NCBI GenBank assembly: GCA_036023115.1 | Contig: JAYKKT010000040.1 | Location: 4,558,501 to 4,622,500 of the forward strand | DNA: 64,000 nt | From: Brasenia schreberi | Taxonomy: Eukaryota; Streptophyta; Magnoliopsida; Nymphaeales; Cabombaceae | Direction of reading: 5' to 3' | In this document: positions 24,289 to 35,800 of the stretch, in pieces | Numbering within the stretch: the stretch's first letter is position 1 | How the letters are laid out: each line of letters starts with the position of its first letter | Translations under genes and position numbers: made by a program | Notes under the pieces: model-generated | The model's database searches: none | What the model was told of the DNA's origin: nothing | What the model saw: the letters and a program-made list of their open reading frames with translations, nothing else

Positions 24289-26955
24289 CCTCACCCAAAG
24301 TCTGAAAAATTCTTGGGTCTCGTTTTGTGGACATGAAATACAAGTGCGCTCCGCCTAAATACAAGTGCACCTCACTCCAGAATTTTTTTTGAGTATGCCG
24401 CTGCGAAGGATGGTGGTGGTGGTTAGTAAAGTGGCTGAGGATGGTGGCTGTGACAGCTTAACGAACAAAGAACTATATCAATTGAATTTCTGATTTGATT
24501 GGTTAGTAAATTGTCCCTTCTCTATTAAGAGAAGGTGACAAAGATAAAATACACGCTTACCTTATAAAATTAATAGCCAACCATTATCTCTTAAGATTAA
24601 TATGTTCATTCATCTGAATAATGATTTTTCTTGACATACACATGCACGCACCCACATACATACAAGTATGTCTAGAACGAGACATGAACCTCCCCAGAGC
24701 CTACTGGAATGGAAAGAAATAAGGACTCCTACAGTTCGGTTTCAGTTTTACCTTGAAAACGGGAACCAGAACTGACAGTTTTAAGTCATTTTTTTCTATT
24801 TAAAATATCACCTTTATTTCATAATTTTTTTTCAAATACAACAAGAACCAAACCAAAATTGGAACCTACAGAACCGAGCTAGGACTCTTAGGAGAGAAGT
24901 TTAGTTTGAATTTTGAGTTTTGGTAGAATCGAAACCACTTATTTGAAACCAGCAATAGACTCGGTTTATTACCTGAATCTAGACATAGCCGGTACCTGAC
25001 GGTTCCAACAAGAATTGAACTGGGTCAAGAACCAGTTAGAACTGGAACTGTTGAAACCGGGCTCAAAACCAAAAACCCCGATATTAAATAACAACCGACC
25101 CGAAACCGAAACCAGAGTTTCAAACTGTCATTTCCTTATCTGAATTATAGATAAGCATTCAATACAACTCACATATTTTTATATTTTCATCAATTTCAAG
25201 TGGACCTTTAACTGCTGTTAGTTTCTCGCCTTCATTCAATAATTAGCTTTTTTGGATCATCCCAGTTGGTACATCTTTAAGCAATTAATGTCTTCCAAAG
25301 GAAGGAAAAATACATATCTGGATGTGAAACATGACAGTACTTCATATCGTAGAGTTAAATGTTAATATAACACAAGATCGAGTTCAATGGCGATTAAGAA
25401 TGCATGTAGCTGACCCACCCAATGTTGGAAAGCGTGATTTTGCTTTTGGTTAGCGTCACTAATGATTGTTGAGGTGAATTTCAGGAAAATCTAGGGTTTC
25501 AGATTTTCAATTCTTCCTATACAATTAGTGATTCTTGTTCCTTGCCTGATGTTCTTTTTCAGCTCTCGACCACTCTTGGGCTTTTGTAAAGATGAAATGG
25601 GTCTTCGGTGGGGCCCAACCCAACTGTTGCTGCTGCTGCTGTTCATTCAATTCTTGATACATTTGCAGATCAGATTTTGCATTGTAAACCGATGTAAATA
25701 TCCATGGAGATGTACGCAATGTAGGTTTTCCCTTGTAAATTGGGCATAGCTCCTTTAACATGAAGTTTGCATGTAAATTCCTTTTGACATGAAATTTGCA
25801 ACGACTTATCTGGTCAGCTTCTAGGTATTCACTAAGCTCCATACAGTGTCGTAATTCTCGCAAGTTCTAAACCACGATAAAAGATCCAAATGAGTTTCAT
25901 GCTGGCCATCGACCACCTCATGCGACCCTCCTTTCTCATCTAGGCTTGGGCCAGGGAATGATGGAGTTCCTGTTCCACACTTGCACAATTTAAAGTTCTC
26001 TAGAGTCTATTTGGATTGCAAGTTTAGTGTGCAAGTTGATGGTGGTTTGTGGATCAAACAAGCTTACTACAAGATTATACTTGTGTCATTTCCTTGTATG
26101 ATAAAATATTCAATAACAGTGCAAATGCAAGCCCAATTGTTTCGTTCACGAATGGATTAATTTGAAGAGAATCTGTTAAAAATGATGAAGCTGCCTTGGT
26201 ATCTCCTGGTTGTGATCCCAAGATAAATTCTTACATGAAGCATTTTTTATTCGAGTATGTGTTAATATTCTATATATCTCTGTTCTGCAGACAGTTCTGT
26301 CTAAAAGATTAATTCGAAGATGGGATTGATGGGTTATATTTTATAATGACAGGATAATGAGTAGCTTTCCATCAATGTGGCCAATTGTCTCATGAAAATG
26401 CACAAATAGCGGTAGGGAGAATGTTGTGGGGTCTACGGGTTTTGACGTAAGAGAGAGTTCTGCCAAACGTGCTATTGTATGATAAAATCATGGCTGCATT
26501 TAGTTGTGAGGTTCCTCGTTTTGTGCTTACCCAATCCAAGTAAGGATGTGTGGTTTCGATCCAAATAGGATTTCAATGTAATGTTTCTCGGTTTCCTGAG
26601 GGATTCCCTCGATGTATAAAGTGGCTTCCATCTTGTAATCTCGATTTTAATCAAATAGTGTTTCTCTGTGTAAGAGAGATGAAGGAACCCGTGTAAATCT
26701 TGTTCTTTTTCTATGACCTGTAATCTCGACTTTAATCAAATAGTGAATTTCTCTGAGGAAGAGAGACGAAGAAAACCGATTAAATCGTCTTTTTTCTGTG
26801 ATTTTTTGCATTTGATCTTCCTCTCCTTGTTCTATTTCTAGAACAGCTGCCAATTCATTTTAAGAGCGTATCTCCGGTGATCATAACTTTGACACTAAAG
26901 AATCGCGTCGAAATAATCTCCTTTTCACTGAAGAAATTTCAAAGGAAATTCGTAC
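24289..26955. other. Intergenic, no gene recognised
   Basis: It includes a stretch rich in GAACCGG and AAAACCAAA words (about 24730-25120) of the sort left by old repeats, and an unassigned 112-codon minus-strand frame (25525-25863) with a six-Gln run. A local tandem repeat of about 85 bp lies at 26634-26800 (TGTAATCTCGATTTTAATC and TGTAATCTCGACTTTAATC). This last part is just downstream of the protease gene and may be its 3' UTR or terminator region. Confidence 0.5.
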
Positions 26956-28938
26956 TTAAGGAGTTGCAACGGTGACACTAGATACCATACTGTCAACCCC
27001 ACATGTGTTGTGTCCTCTGCATATCTTGTAGTATCCATCCTCTCCCCAGTCAGCTCCCCATGAATTCTTGATCACCCAAAATGATGTCGTCTTCAATCTT
27101 GCTTTGGCATACTGTCCTTTCCCATATCCTACGAGCAAGACTCCATGGTTCAACCTCTTGCTGCATATCAGAGGGCAGGAGACCCCTCCAACATAGCTTT
27201 GCATGAAGTTTGCATTGATTGCAACTGTAAAACAAAAAACAAGAAGATTCCGTGAAACTCAGGTCGCGGTTTGGATTCTGTAAAAACACGTACAGATATA
27301 CTCGACAGAGAGACATGTGCATACACGAAAGGGGTGTAGAATAAATAATGACGAAATTTGTAAATAAAACATAAAAAGAAAGTGACATACTAATAGACTC
27401 GTCGTATGATTTAGTAAGGATTGGTGAATGATTAAAGAATCAAAGGAAGGAACCAGTAGCAGCATACCAGAAAGAGGTCCATGCTTGACTAGATTGGCTG
27501 CAATTTGGTCCTCGTTAACAGACACCATGCTGAAGTTTGCTATCTTCGCTGCAACTTTCGATTCATCAAACTTGCAACTACCCTCTATTCCTTTGTAAGG
27601 ATAATCTTCTTCTCTTACAATGCCGCCTGCTTTCATTACATAGCGGTATGCTGTTGTCATCAGTCCACCATAGCAGCCTGAGTTGCAGGACAATCCCTCA
27701 TCTGAAAGATCACACTGACAGGTACCATTTGTTATGCATTAAACCTCAGTAATTTGTCTTGCATTTTCAGCTATCTCATAATATCTCATGTTCTTGGAAC
27801 AATGTCCTTTCGTGATATATCCAAAGGCTGTTTATAGAAAATATAAGGTATTCCAGAAAATATCACCGTGCGTTTTATCAGTATATTAACAAATGCAGAC
27901 GATCTTCCAACATTTTTCATGATACATCCAAAAGGCTGTTTATAGAAAATACAAGGCATTCCAGAAAATATCACCATGTGTTTTATCAGTATATCAACAA
28001 ATGAAGACGATCTTCCAAAATTTTATGCCAATGTATATTTCTCTTCCTTGTTCTGAATATACTTGATATATTTCTGCATTACCAATATCTTTCCATGACT
28101 TTTCAGGGGAAAACCAGAAATTCTGAGATACCATAGGAATTATCGAGAGCTTGATCATTTACATAGAATTTTGGGCGAAATTCTGACCAACTTTAGTATG
28201 AGAGAGATACCTCGTGGTCACAGTCAACAAGTTGCTGCTCGCTGAGATTTAGCAGCTGTCCTGTTTTCAAGAAATGAGCTCCTTCTAGTGCTCCAGTTGT
28301 GCTGAAAGTCCAGCAAGACCCACAATTTCCCTGTATTAAAATAAAACAGAGATAATATTTTTCACGGACCTTTTTTTGCAATTGTAATTTGAAATAATAA
28401 TAATGATGATGATAGTAAAATTTGGTGACTTCTAGTTATCGGTAGCAATTCTCTTCACCTGGTCTTTCACCGGGGTAACTGCTCCATGTTCTCGCCAGTC
28501 GAAACTCTCTGACAGATCATCGGTCGGCAGGGATGGTGCCGACTTGAGACCGGAAAGCTCTTCAGGAATCTTCCCTAAGCCTAGATACATGGAACTGAAT
28601 TCCTCCTCTGTGAGATCTGAAAACTTGGTAACACCATGGATGGCAGTGGGATTCATGGCCTGGTGGTGCATTGCCTTCAGCAGATTGCCTTTAAAGATCA
28701 AAAACCGGCGATTCCGCTCTTCCGGTCCTGAGTACTTCTTGTTGAACCTGTTCAAGAATTCGTGGAAACGCTCCTCTGCATTGAGCAACATACGGGCCAA
28801 CGAAGGCTTGCTGTGATCTGTGATGAGGCGAATTGGGTTGTTAGAAAATTCGTCGGAAACTGCAAGAGTAGCCGAAGGGATGAGGAGAAAGGAAAAAAGG
28901 AACGGGAAGAGAGAGAAAGATGGAATCCTGGAATCCAT
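26956..28938 (-). CDS. RD19-like papain-family cysteine protease
   Basis: Four exons on the minus strand: 28938-28459, 28330-28211, 27714-27468, 27224-26956, all with GT/AG borders, giving 371 residues. A hydrophobic signal peptide (residues ~1-27) targets the secretory route to vacuole or apoplast. The I29 inhibitory prodomain follows ([41 protein letters not shown]). The mature domain has the oxyanion Gln160 and catalytic Cys166 in [10 protein letters not shown], His309 in [11 protein letters not shown] and Asn336 in WVIKNSWG. The [11 protein letters not shown] segment and inserted cysteines match the RD19/cathepsin F-like group, often drought- or pathogen-induced and a vacuolar hydrolase. 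All catalytic residues are present. A CT repeat on the sense strand sits directly before the start codon. Gene symbol left open because the RD19 family has several members. Confidence 0.93.
27809..28028. repeat. 108-bp tandem duplication in protease intron 2
   Basis: Two copies starting at about 27809 and 27917, sharing AAAGGCTGTTTATAGAAAAT, TCCAGAAAATATCACC and GACGATCTTCCAA at matching positions with scattered substitutions. Intronic, no coding consequence. Confidence 0.85.
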
Positions 28939-28942
28939 GGTT

Positions 28943-28944
<2 letters not shown>

Positions 28945-28979
<35 letters not shown>
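28945..28979 (-). repeat. (CT)n repeat in the protease 5' leader
   Basis: GA on the plus strand, so CT in the transcript, beginning only about six bases before the start codon of the RD19-like gene. A TATA-like TTTTATAATC (minus strand, ~29020-29030) lies upstream. GA/CT tracts are targets of plant BBR/BPC proteins; a role here is inference. Confidence 0.8.
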
Positions 28980-28981
<2 letters not shown>

Positions 28982-29193
28982 TGTAGAAGGAGAGAAGGGA
29001 GAAGAGAAAGGGGGAGTGATTATAAAAGAGGGGATGTGGGTGGTGTGATGTGAGAGTTAGGTAGTTTGACCGTTAGGTTTTGAAAATCAGGGGGAAAAGG
29101 TCGCCGTTAGGTGGTGTTGCCAAGGCAAGAAAAGCACCAAGTTCTTCGTTTTTAAGTAATATCTTCATCTTCTTCGTACTTTCTAAATGTTGT

Positions 29194-29197
<4 letters not shown>

Positions 29198-29234
<37 letters not shown>
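29198..29234 (+). repeat. (CT)n microsatellite
   Basis: A pure CT run about 260 bp upstream of the protease start codon. Confidence 0.95.
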
Positions 29235-29239
<5 letters not shown>

Positions 29240-29544
29240 ACACACTCACAATTTTCAGCTGACATGCTACCAAAGCTACATGGTTTTTTGAGGTGTCAGA
29301 TAAATTGATAGTGCTCTGTGATGACCCCCAGTAATTGATTTGCAGCCATTGTCAACCCCACACTTTGTATTTAAAGGATTTGATCATCAAACACAACCCC
29401 AGCAGTAACTCTCTCTCACGGTCTCACTTTTTCTCTTTTTGTGCTCTCATTGGAACTTTGGAAATGCTAAGAATCTTGTCAGGTGCCTGAGTTCCAACCC
29501 ATCAAAGTACCGACTGTTAAAGAAGTGAATGGACTTTGTGTGTA

Positions 29545-29645
29545 TGATGGGGAGGCTGAAGCCAAATGTACACCCGAGCATCAAACTCATAACCTGCAAC
29601 TTGTGAGTTGAATCCATAGCCAGGTGAGCTATTGCTCTTCTCGCA
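29545..29645 (-). mobile_element. tRNA-like SINE copy 7
   Basis: Minus strand reads AGCAATAGCTCACCTGGCTATGG, then ATGAGTTTGATGC as a mutated B box, then a GGCTTCAGCCTCCCC segment. Confidence 0.7.
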
Positions 29646-30427
29646 GAAGTGGGTGCTGTGTGAGAGATGTAGTACTAAGTGTCAAAAATCTTTAGCTCAT
29701 TACAAGTTGCAGACCTTAAAAATTTATTGGGATGAGGCAAAGTCCAGTTGGTTGAAACTCAAGTGAGATGGTCTACATAATTTTTCGAGAAAGGATCCAT
29801 TTCAGTAAAAGATTATCATGACTACAAGCAAATTTGGCTAAGGTCATTTACTTCCCCATTAAATATTGAAAGATGTCTAGATACAACAAAATAAGCAGTT
29901 CAAACTTCCTATCTCTCTAGTCTCTTCAGTTCAGCAATCGCTCATGAGAGAGAGAGAAGAGCAGCATTGGGCTTCTCAAAATCTCTCCTCACCTCTCTCT
30001 TTCTCCTCTTCCTCACTCTTTTAAGGAGAAAAGGAGGCAAGTAGAGCGAGAAGCGGTGGCTGGTCGGTTTCGTATCAATAAGCTCCCTACCGTTTCTTCT
30101 TCTCTCCATTTTCTTCCTTCTCTCTCTCTCTCTCCTTCCTCCCCTCTCTCTCTCTCCTTCCTCCCCTCACTCTCACATGGAAGACAGACAGTTACTATTG
30201 CATGCTTGATTTTCCTGTTTTGTCTTTATTGACATTTTATAAGATAAAGTTTTACGTATTTCGTGTTGAGAGATTCCCTTCTTTTGATTGTACAGTGCTC
30301 TACTGAGGGCTTTTTCGCTTCTTCTTCTTCTTAAATGAAGTTCCTATATTCGACAAAAAAAAAGCAGTTTAAATCATAAGCTCATGGAAAGCATTTCCCA
30401 TCTATCAATGTGTGTGACTTTTTATCG

Positions 30428-30528
30428 CAATATGGAGGTCGAAGCGGTATGCATGCCTAGGGTATCGAACTCATGCTCTTCAACTTGTGAGGTTGACCCC
30501 CTGGTCAGGCGAGTTATTGCTCTTCATG
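30428..30528 (-). mobile_element. tRNA-like SINE copy 8
   Basis: Minus strand reads AGCAATAACTCGCCTGACCAGG, then CATGAGTTCGATACCC as B box, then a CGACCTCC end. The A box is partly mutated. Confidence 0.7.
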
Positions 30529-32007
30529 CAAACGTGTGGAACTTTTGGAAGGAATATTATCTGCATTAAAAAAATAATAGCTAGTTGAAAATCTATAAGT
30601 CAGCTTGAACTCATCTGATACTCCTGCTATTGGAGTATGAGAGTAATTAATTAAAATTACATTTTATTAAATAAATAATAACTCAATTAATTTCCTTTTA
30701 CCGAGTCATTTGTTCAAATCTTCGAGGCCGAAAGAGAAAAGATATCCTCGTGCTTCGTGGAAAAAAATACTTTTTACTTAGATTTAAAGAAAATTATACT
30801 CTGGTTTCAGACTCTAATAGAGGAGTAGAATTATGTTAGATAATGTATTAATATTTAAAGGTCTGATGGTTTACTTATTTGGGTCGAACCACATCTAGAA
30901 AGCACTCGTGTGTATGTGTGCTTCATGTGCATTATAAATTTCAAATTTGAACTTTTCAACTTTGAGCTAATTTCCAAGCTCGAATGGATTCAAGCTCACT
31001 GAGCCGGATAGCAAACTGAGTTTAATGAAGTTAACCTTAGTTGCATTGAGCTCAAACAAGCCTAACGAGCCAGTCTTGGGTTGTTCGAACATAGCTCAAG
31101 CTTCAGCTCGGTCAGGCATTTTCTTAACGAGTAGAGTAGAGCTCACCAGAATTGAACTGGATTCGAACCTGAACCTACTTTGGTGACTTAACATCAGTCT
31201 CACTGCGCATGGTTTTTAATTGTTTTGAACATAATTAAAAGTGATATTATGTAAATTTTGATTCTAATACTCGTAATCTTTGTTACTTAGAGAAGTTATT
31301 TATTTTGTGTTTAGATTGGCTAATTCGTTAGATAATAGAAGCTGGTTCCGAACCAGGTGAACCCAACTTGACTCATAGTGGAACCAAGTCGAAATCAAAC
31401 TATGACAGTCTGCTTTAAGTTTAAAATATGAACTCGATTCAGATCAGGGTCTGCTGCAAATCGATGCAATTAAACCCAATTAGTTCAGTATCCCAGCCAA
31501 GTGGCCCATATTGGCATTTAAATGTTGTTGCTTGATTACGCTCAGCTTGTATGAGTTCATTACTTAAGTAACACAGGTCTCCTTGATGTATATGCTAGAA
31601 AGTCATATTGGCTGGACTGATTGAGTGTGCATGATGTAATCCAATGGTCAGATCTTTCTACAAGAAAAATGTATTATACATGAAAATTTGACTTAATTTC
31701 TTGGTAGAAAATTAAATTTTCTAATTAAAATTACATGTAAAAACTTATATTTTCAATCTTAAACAACAGCTCGTGTTCAGCTTATGAAACACGACTCGTG
31801 TTGTGTTCATGTTCTACTAGAGTCAAATCAGCTAACAAAGCGAACATGAACAAGAGTTTGAGTTGATAAGTGAGCCATGAACAGTCCGGTATGGCTCGTC
31901 AGTCTCAGTTTTCAAAAGCCAACCCTCAACTTCTAAATGGAACCTCTTCCTGTCCAAAGTAACACAATCCAGTCCGTAATCCGAGCTAAGGCTCATGAGG
32001 TTTCTTT

Positions 32008-32085
32008 TCTTTACAATGGAGAGGCCGAAGCCAAGTATGCACGCCATTTATGTCGAATTAGTCAGGTGAGTTATTTGTTATATAT
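32008..32085 (-). mobile_element. tRNA-like SINE copy 9, deleted
   Basis: It shares GGAGAGGCCGAAGCCAAGTATGCACGCC with the copy at 40722 and ends in CAGGTGAGTTATT, but the middle, including part of the B box, is missing. Confidence 0.55.
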
Positions 32086-32580
32086 ATATATAGTGAGTGG
32101 ATCATCTTCACCACTTATGATTATTAATATTTTTTTATGAGTACAATAATATTGTCTTTCATTTGTTTCAAAATTTATCTTTTTAAATTATACTTAACTG
32201 AAAAACAATGATATATATATATATATATATAAAGAGCATCATATATGTTAGCCATGTTACAAACAAAAGAAAATATTCAAATAAATCTTAACCATTGATA
32301 TGAAAGATGGTTATTGAGATTTGAATTGGAAAGGTAAAAGTTTATTTTTTGAATTTAGTGTTTTCAAAAAAGTATTAGTGCACTTTTTGTGTTTGAAATT
32401 CAAATTTTAATGATCTTATCTTTCAAATTAAATGATTAACGTTTGTTTATTGTTAAGTATATAATTTTGTATAAACATTGTTTATGGTGAAGATTTGAAA
32501 TTGTAAAGTAGAAAATTATAACGATGTCAAATATTGAACAAACAAGACAGTATGGATTTAGCGCTACTTTTTTTTCCTCT

Positions 32581-32622
<42 letters not shown>

Positions 32623-32755
32623 GAAATTGGCCACCAAACAGCCCACCGGTTTATCATTAAACTACTCTTTTATGAAAAAATGAGGCCTTCTCAAAAACAG
32701 TTATATCATGTCACCCAACACCTCTTAAACTTCCCTTGCAATAAATTCAGCACAA

Positions 32756-32780
32756 CTCTCTCTCTCTCTCTCTCTCTCTC
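32756..32780 (+). repeat. (CT)n repeat in the ERD2-like 5' leader
   Basis: A CT run on the sense strand ending about 25 bp before the start codon at 32805, similar in position to the CT tracts of the protease and RBM28-like genes. Confidence 0.8.
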
Positions 32781-32797
32781 TTTTGCTGGTAAAGGGG

Positions 32798-32842
32798 ATG
32801 AAACATGGTGACTCCCATAAGAGCATCCAAGAACCCCATTAA
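32798..32842 (+). promoter_or_regulatory. Overlapping upstream ORF of the ERD2-like gene
   Basis: An ATG seven bases before the main start opens a 14-codon frame (MKHGDSHKSIQEPH, stop TAA) that overlaps the main coding start in another frame. If the leader includes it, scanning ribosomes meet it first. Its context (GGGATGA) is weaker than the main start (AACATGGTG), so a modest effect on translation is possible. Confidence 0.4.
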
Positions 32843-35800
32843 CGCTTTCATATCATGGGTGCGGAGGCAACCCCCCAAAGTGAAGACTTTCCTAGCGGTG
32901 GTCGCCGGGATGGCGACCCTCGTCTTCCTCCGATTCATCGTTCATGATCACGACAACCTCTTTGTCGCCGCCGAGGCATCTCACGCCATCGGGATCTCGG
33001 TTTTGATCTACAAGTTGACGAAGGAGAAGACTTGTGCTGGTTATTTCTCTCCTACCTACCTCCATTTCCTCTCTCTAGAGCTTCATAATGATTAATAATT
33101 GTGGATAACATTTTGTTTTGAGGAAAAAAAAAGATTTTTGAGTCGTTGGTGTATCAGTTTCATTGAAAATTTGACGTTTAGGTATTGATTGTTGTTGGTG
33201 GTGCGAATTGCTTGTAGGGCTTTCACTCAATACGCAGGATTTGACGGCATTGTTTTTAGCTGTGAGGCTGTATTGTAGCTACGTGATGGAATATGATATC
33301 CACACACTGCTTGATTCTGCAACTCTTGTCGACATTGTGGGTAATTTATATGATTCGGTTTAAGTTGAGATCGACTTTCATGGAGGATAAAGACAACCTT
33401 CCAATTTATTATGTGGTGAGTCTTGTTGTGGTCTGCTCCATCTTTTACATCTTTACCTTTGTTATTATCTGTTCACTTTTCCTTTTAATTATAATTGTCC
33501 GAGAGGGCTTGAATTAATGATCGGATTGTGCATTTGCTTTAACATCAGAATTTGGAGTTTAGCAGTATGGTCAATTTAAATGGACGAACTTGCAACTTTT
33601 TTTGACGAACCCATGACTAAACTGCAACGTATTTTATTTAATTCCTGGGTTTATTAATTATGGCTTTGTTAGAACTTATCTTTTGAAAGTCTTGATCATG
33701 TTTGGTATATGTCTTAAGGAACAACATCTACACACACTTTTTATCCTTATGACTACTAAAAATTGGATTTATTGAACAGGATAGGGTACAATGAGCAGTT
33801 AAAATCTAGATATATTTCTATGAATTTTATAGGAGGTGCAATAAAACCTTTACTAAAAGTTGGGATTACACTGGTCTTTGCTCAAATTTGCTGGGCCGCC
33901 ATAGTTTACGTGGGATTCTTATACAATATTGCATTCTCTAAGCCAAAATACAAATTGTGGATGCAGGTAGCGCTGTGTGCAGTGCTTGCCCTACTTGTTC
34001 ATCCGACAACATCACATAATATACTTGACAGGATCTTATGGGCTTTCTGTGTTTACTTGGAGGCTGTGTCTGTCTTGCCTCAGCTACGTGTGATGCAAAA
34101 CACAAAGGTGAACGCTGTAGTTTAAGTCACAGAATTTTCTGTGCTTTATTTTCTTGATACTGTCAGATGGATGATTTACTAAAATTATAGCTGATATCTA
34201 GCCAGAAATAATGCTATTACACTTTTGCAGATTGTTGAACCATTTACTGCTCATTATGTATTCGCTTTGGGGGTCGCTAGGTTCTTGAGTTGTGCTCATT
34301 GGGTCCTTCAGGTTTGACATCGTTCATGATTTTCTTCTCACTTTTTCTTAAAGCTTGTCATTTTCTATTTCATACCCTGTAATGAAAGCTGTCTATACAA
34401 TATAGTACTTTTTTTGTAATTTGTTGAAATGGTATACCATGTCTAAATTCTATTGCTTTAGTGCATGAAATCATAGATTCCTTTGGGTTGGAGCCAGAAA
34501 GTTCACACTGGAGGGGCCAGGGCCACTGGTCGTATATAATTTTTTACTAGCTCGACATCAAGGCCCTTCTGTCCCCCTTGGCTTCATCCAAATGTGCTAT
34601 TATATGTTAGCGCATGCATACATATATGCTGAAATTCATGGTTGTTCGGAGAATGTCCATGATGGTTGCATGACAATTCAGTATTGACATAGTCAAGTGA
34701 TCAATGGGATTATGCTTTATTGCTTTATTCATAAGGAAACTTAGTAAGATATGGAACCCTTTGAGAAAAACTGCCTGATGAACTGTTCACCAGTAAATTC
34801 CGTAGTCACAATTTGTCCTCGGGAATGTGCTGAAACTTCAATGTGTCGACATGGCATCTAAGAATGAAGTGCATTTGGTATTACCAAATAAGGCGTAAAT
34901 ATGTTGTTCTTTTGGAGGAAATTATTTATGTTTACAGACAACAACAACAACAACTAAGCCTTTTCCCATAGTAGATGGGGTTGGCTTTATGTTTACAGAA
35001 AATACAGATTTTTAAAGTTTCAAATAATGGTATACTTTTAACATAAAGCAATATGTTGTGCATCTAGTATAACATTTTGAACTATTTCTCTAATATAACT
35101 TTTGGATGCAGCAATGTCCTGTCCTAAAGCACAGACACATCACAGCATTTAGCCAGAAGCCTCTTGGGTCATCCATGTTCATTGCAATGTGCAAACTTGT
35201 AACTGCAAAGCGTAAAAATATGAATGCTTAAAGGATGAAGAGTGTGAAGAATTTCTTCATACTCTGTTTCCTAAGTCTCAAAATCTGCATATTTTTGTTC
35301 ATGGATCTTTCCCTAATCAGATCTGTGTTGTTGCCCAAAAGCGAATGTTATCAAGATATAAACTTAGTACTTTTGACGCTCTTCACTGAACATGTACTTA
35401 CAATAACTTAGGTATCGTTGGTCTAGTGTGGCCAACAAATTGAATAATGGGCTGTTGCAAATAAGTATAAGAAACTGATCGGTTGGGATCTTGCGAACTG
35501 GAAAGCATAATATTATTGACCGATATGGTCAATATATGTGTTTGTACACGTATTCCTCAGAGCTACATGTTAATTACTACTTGTTTGAGAGGTCTGTTTG
35601 ATGGCCAAACATCTAGATAGGCAATTGCCATGGCACATAAAAATAGCTCTTCACTACCTGAGATTGTGTTGATTCCAGACCTTATAAAATAATAGTGAGT
35701 TTTGAATCTGGGTATCGGCTGTAAAGAGCTAACAATCCCAGTGAATCGCAATGGAGAATTTGAAATATGAAATTCATGGTCAACTGACTGCAATGGTAGG

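Larger units (their letters stand above)
29235..32755. other. Intergenic region with SINE copies and old repeats
   Basis: No gene recognised. It holds three minus-strand SINE copies, CT-rich stretches near 30000 and 30118-30165, and degenerate repeat text rich in GAGCTCG/GTTCGAAC words (30950-31200, 31760-31900). A TA/TG run sits at 32581-32621. The last 300 bp are presumably the promoter of the ERD2-like gene. Confidence 0.6.

Noticed and set aside
25525..25863. 112-residue minus-strand frame with a Gln run, as a possible gene exon
   Set aside because: No splice context, no recognisable family, and the Gln run is a short CAG repeat. Not enough to call a gene.
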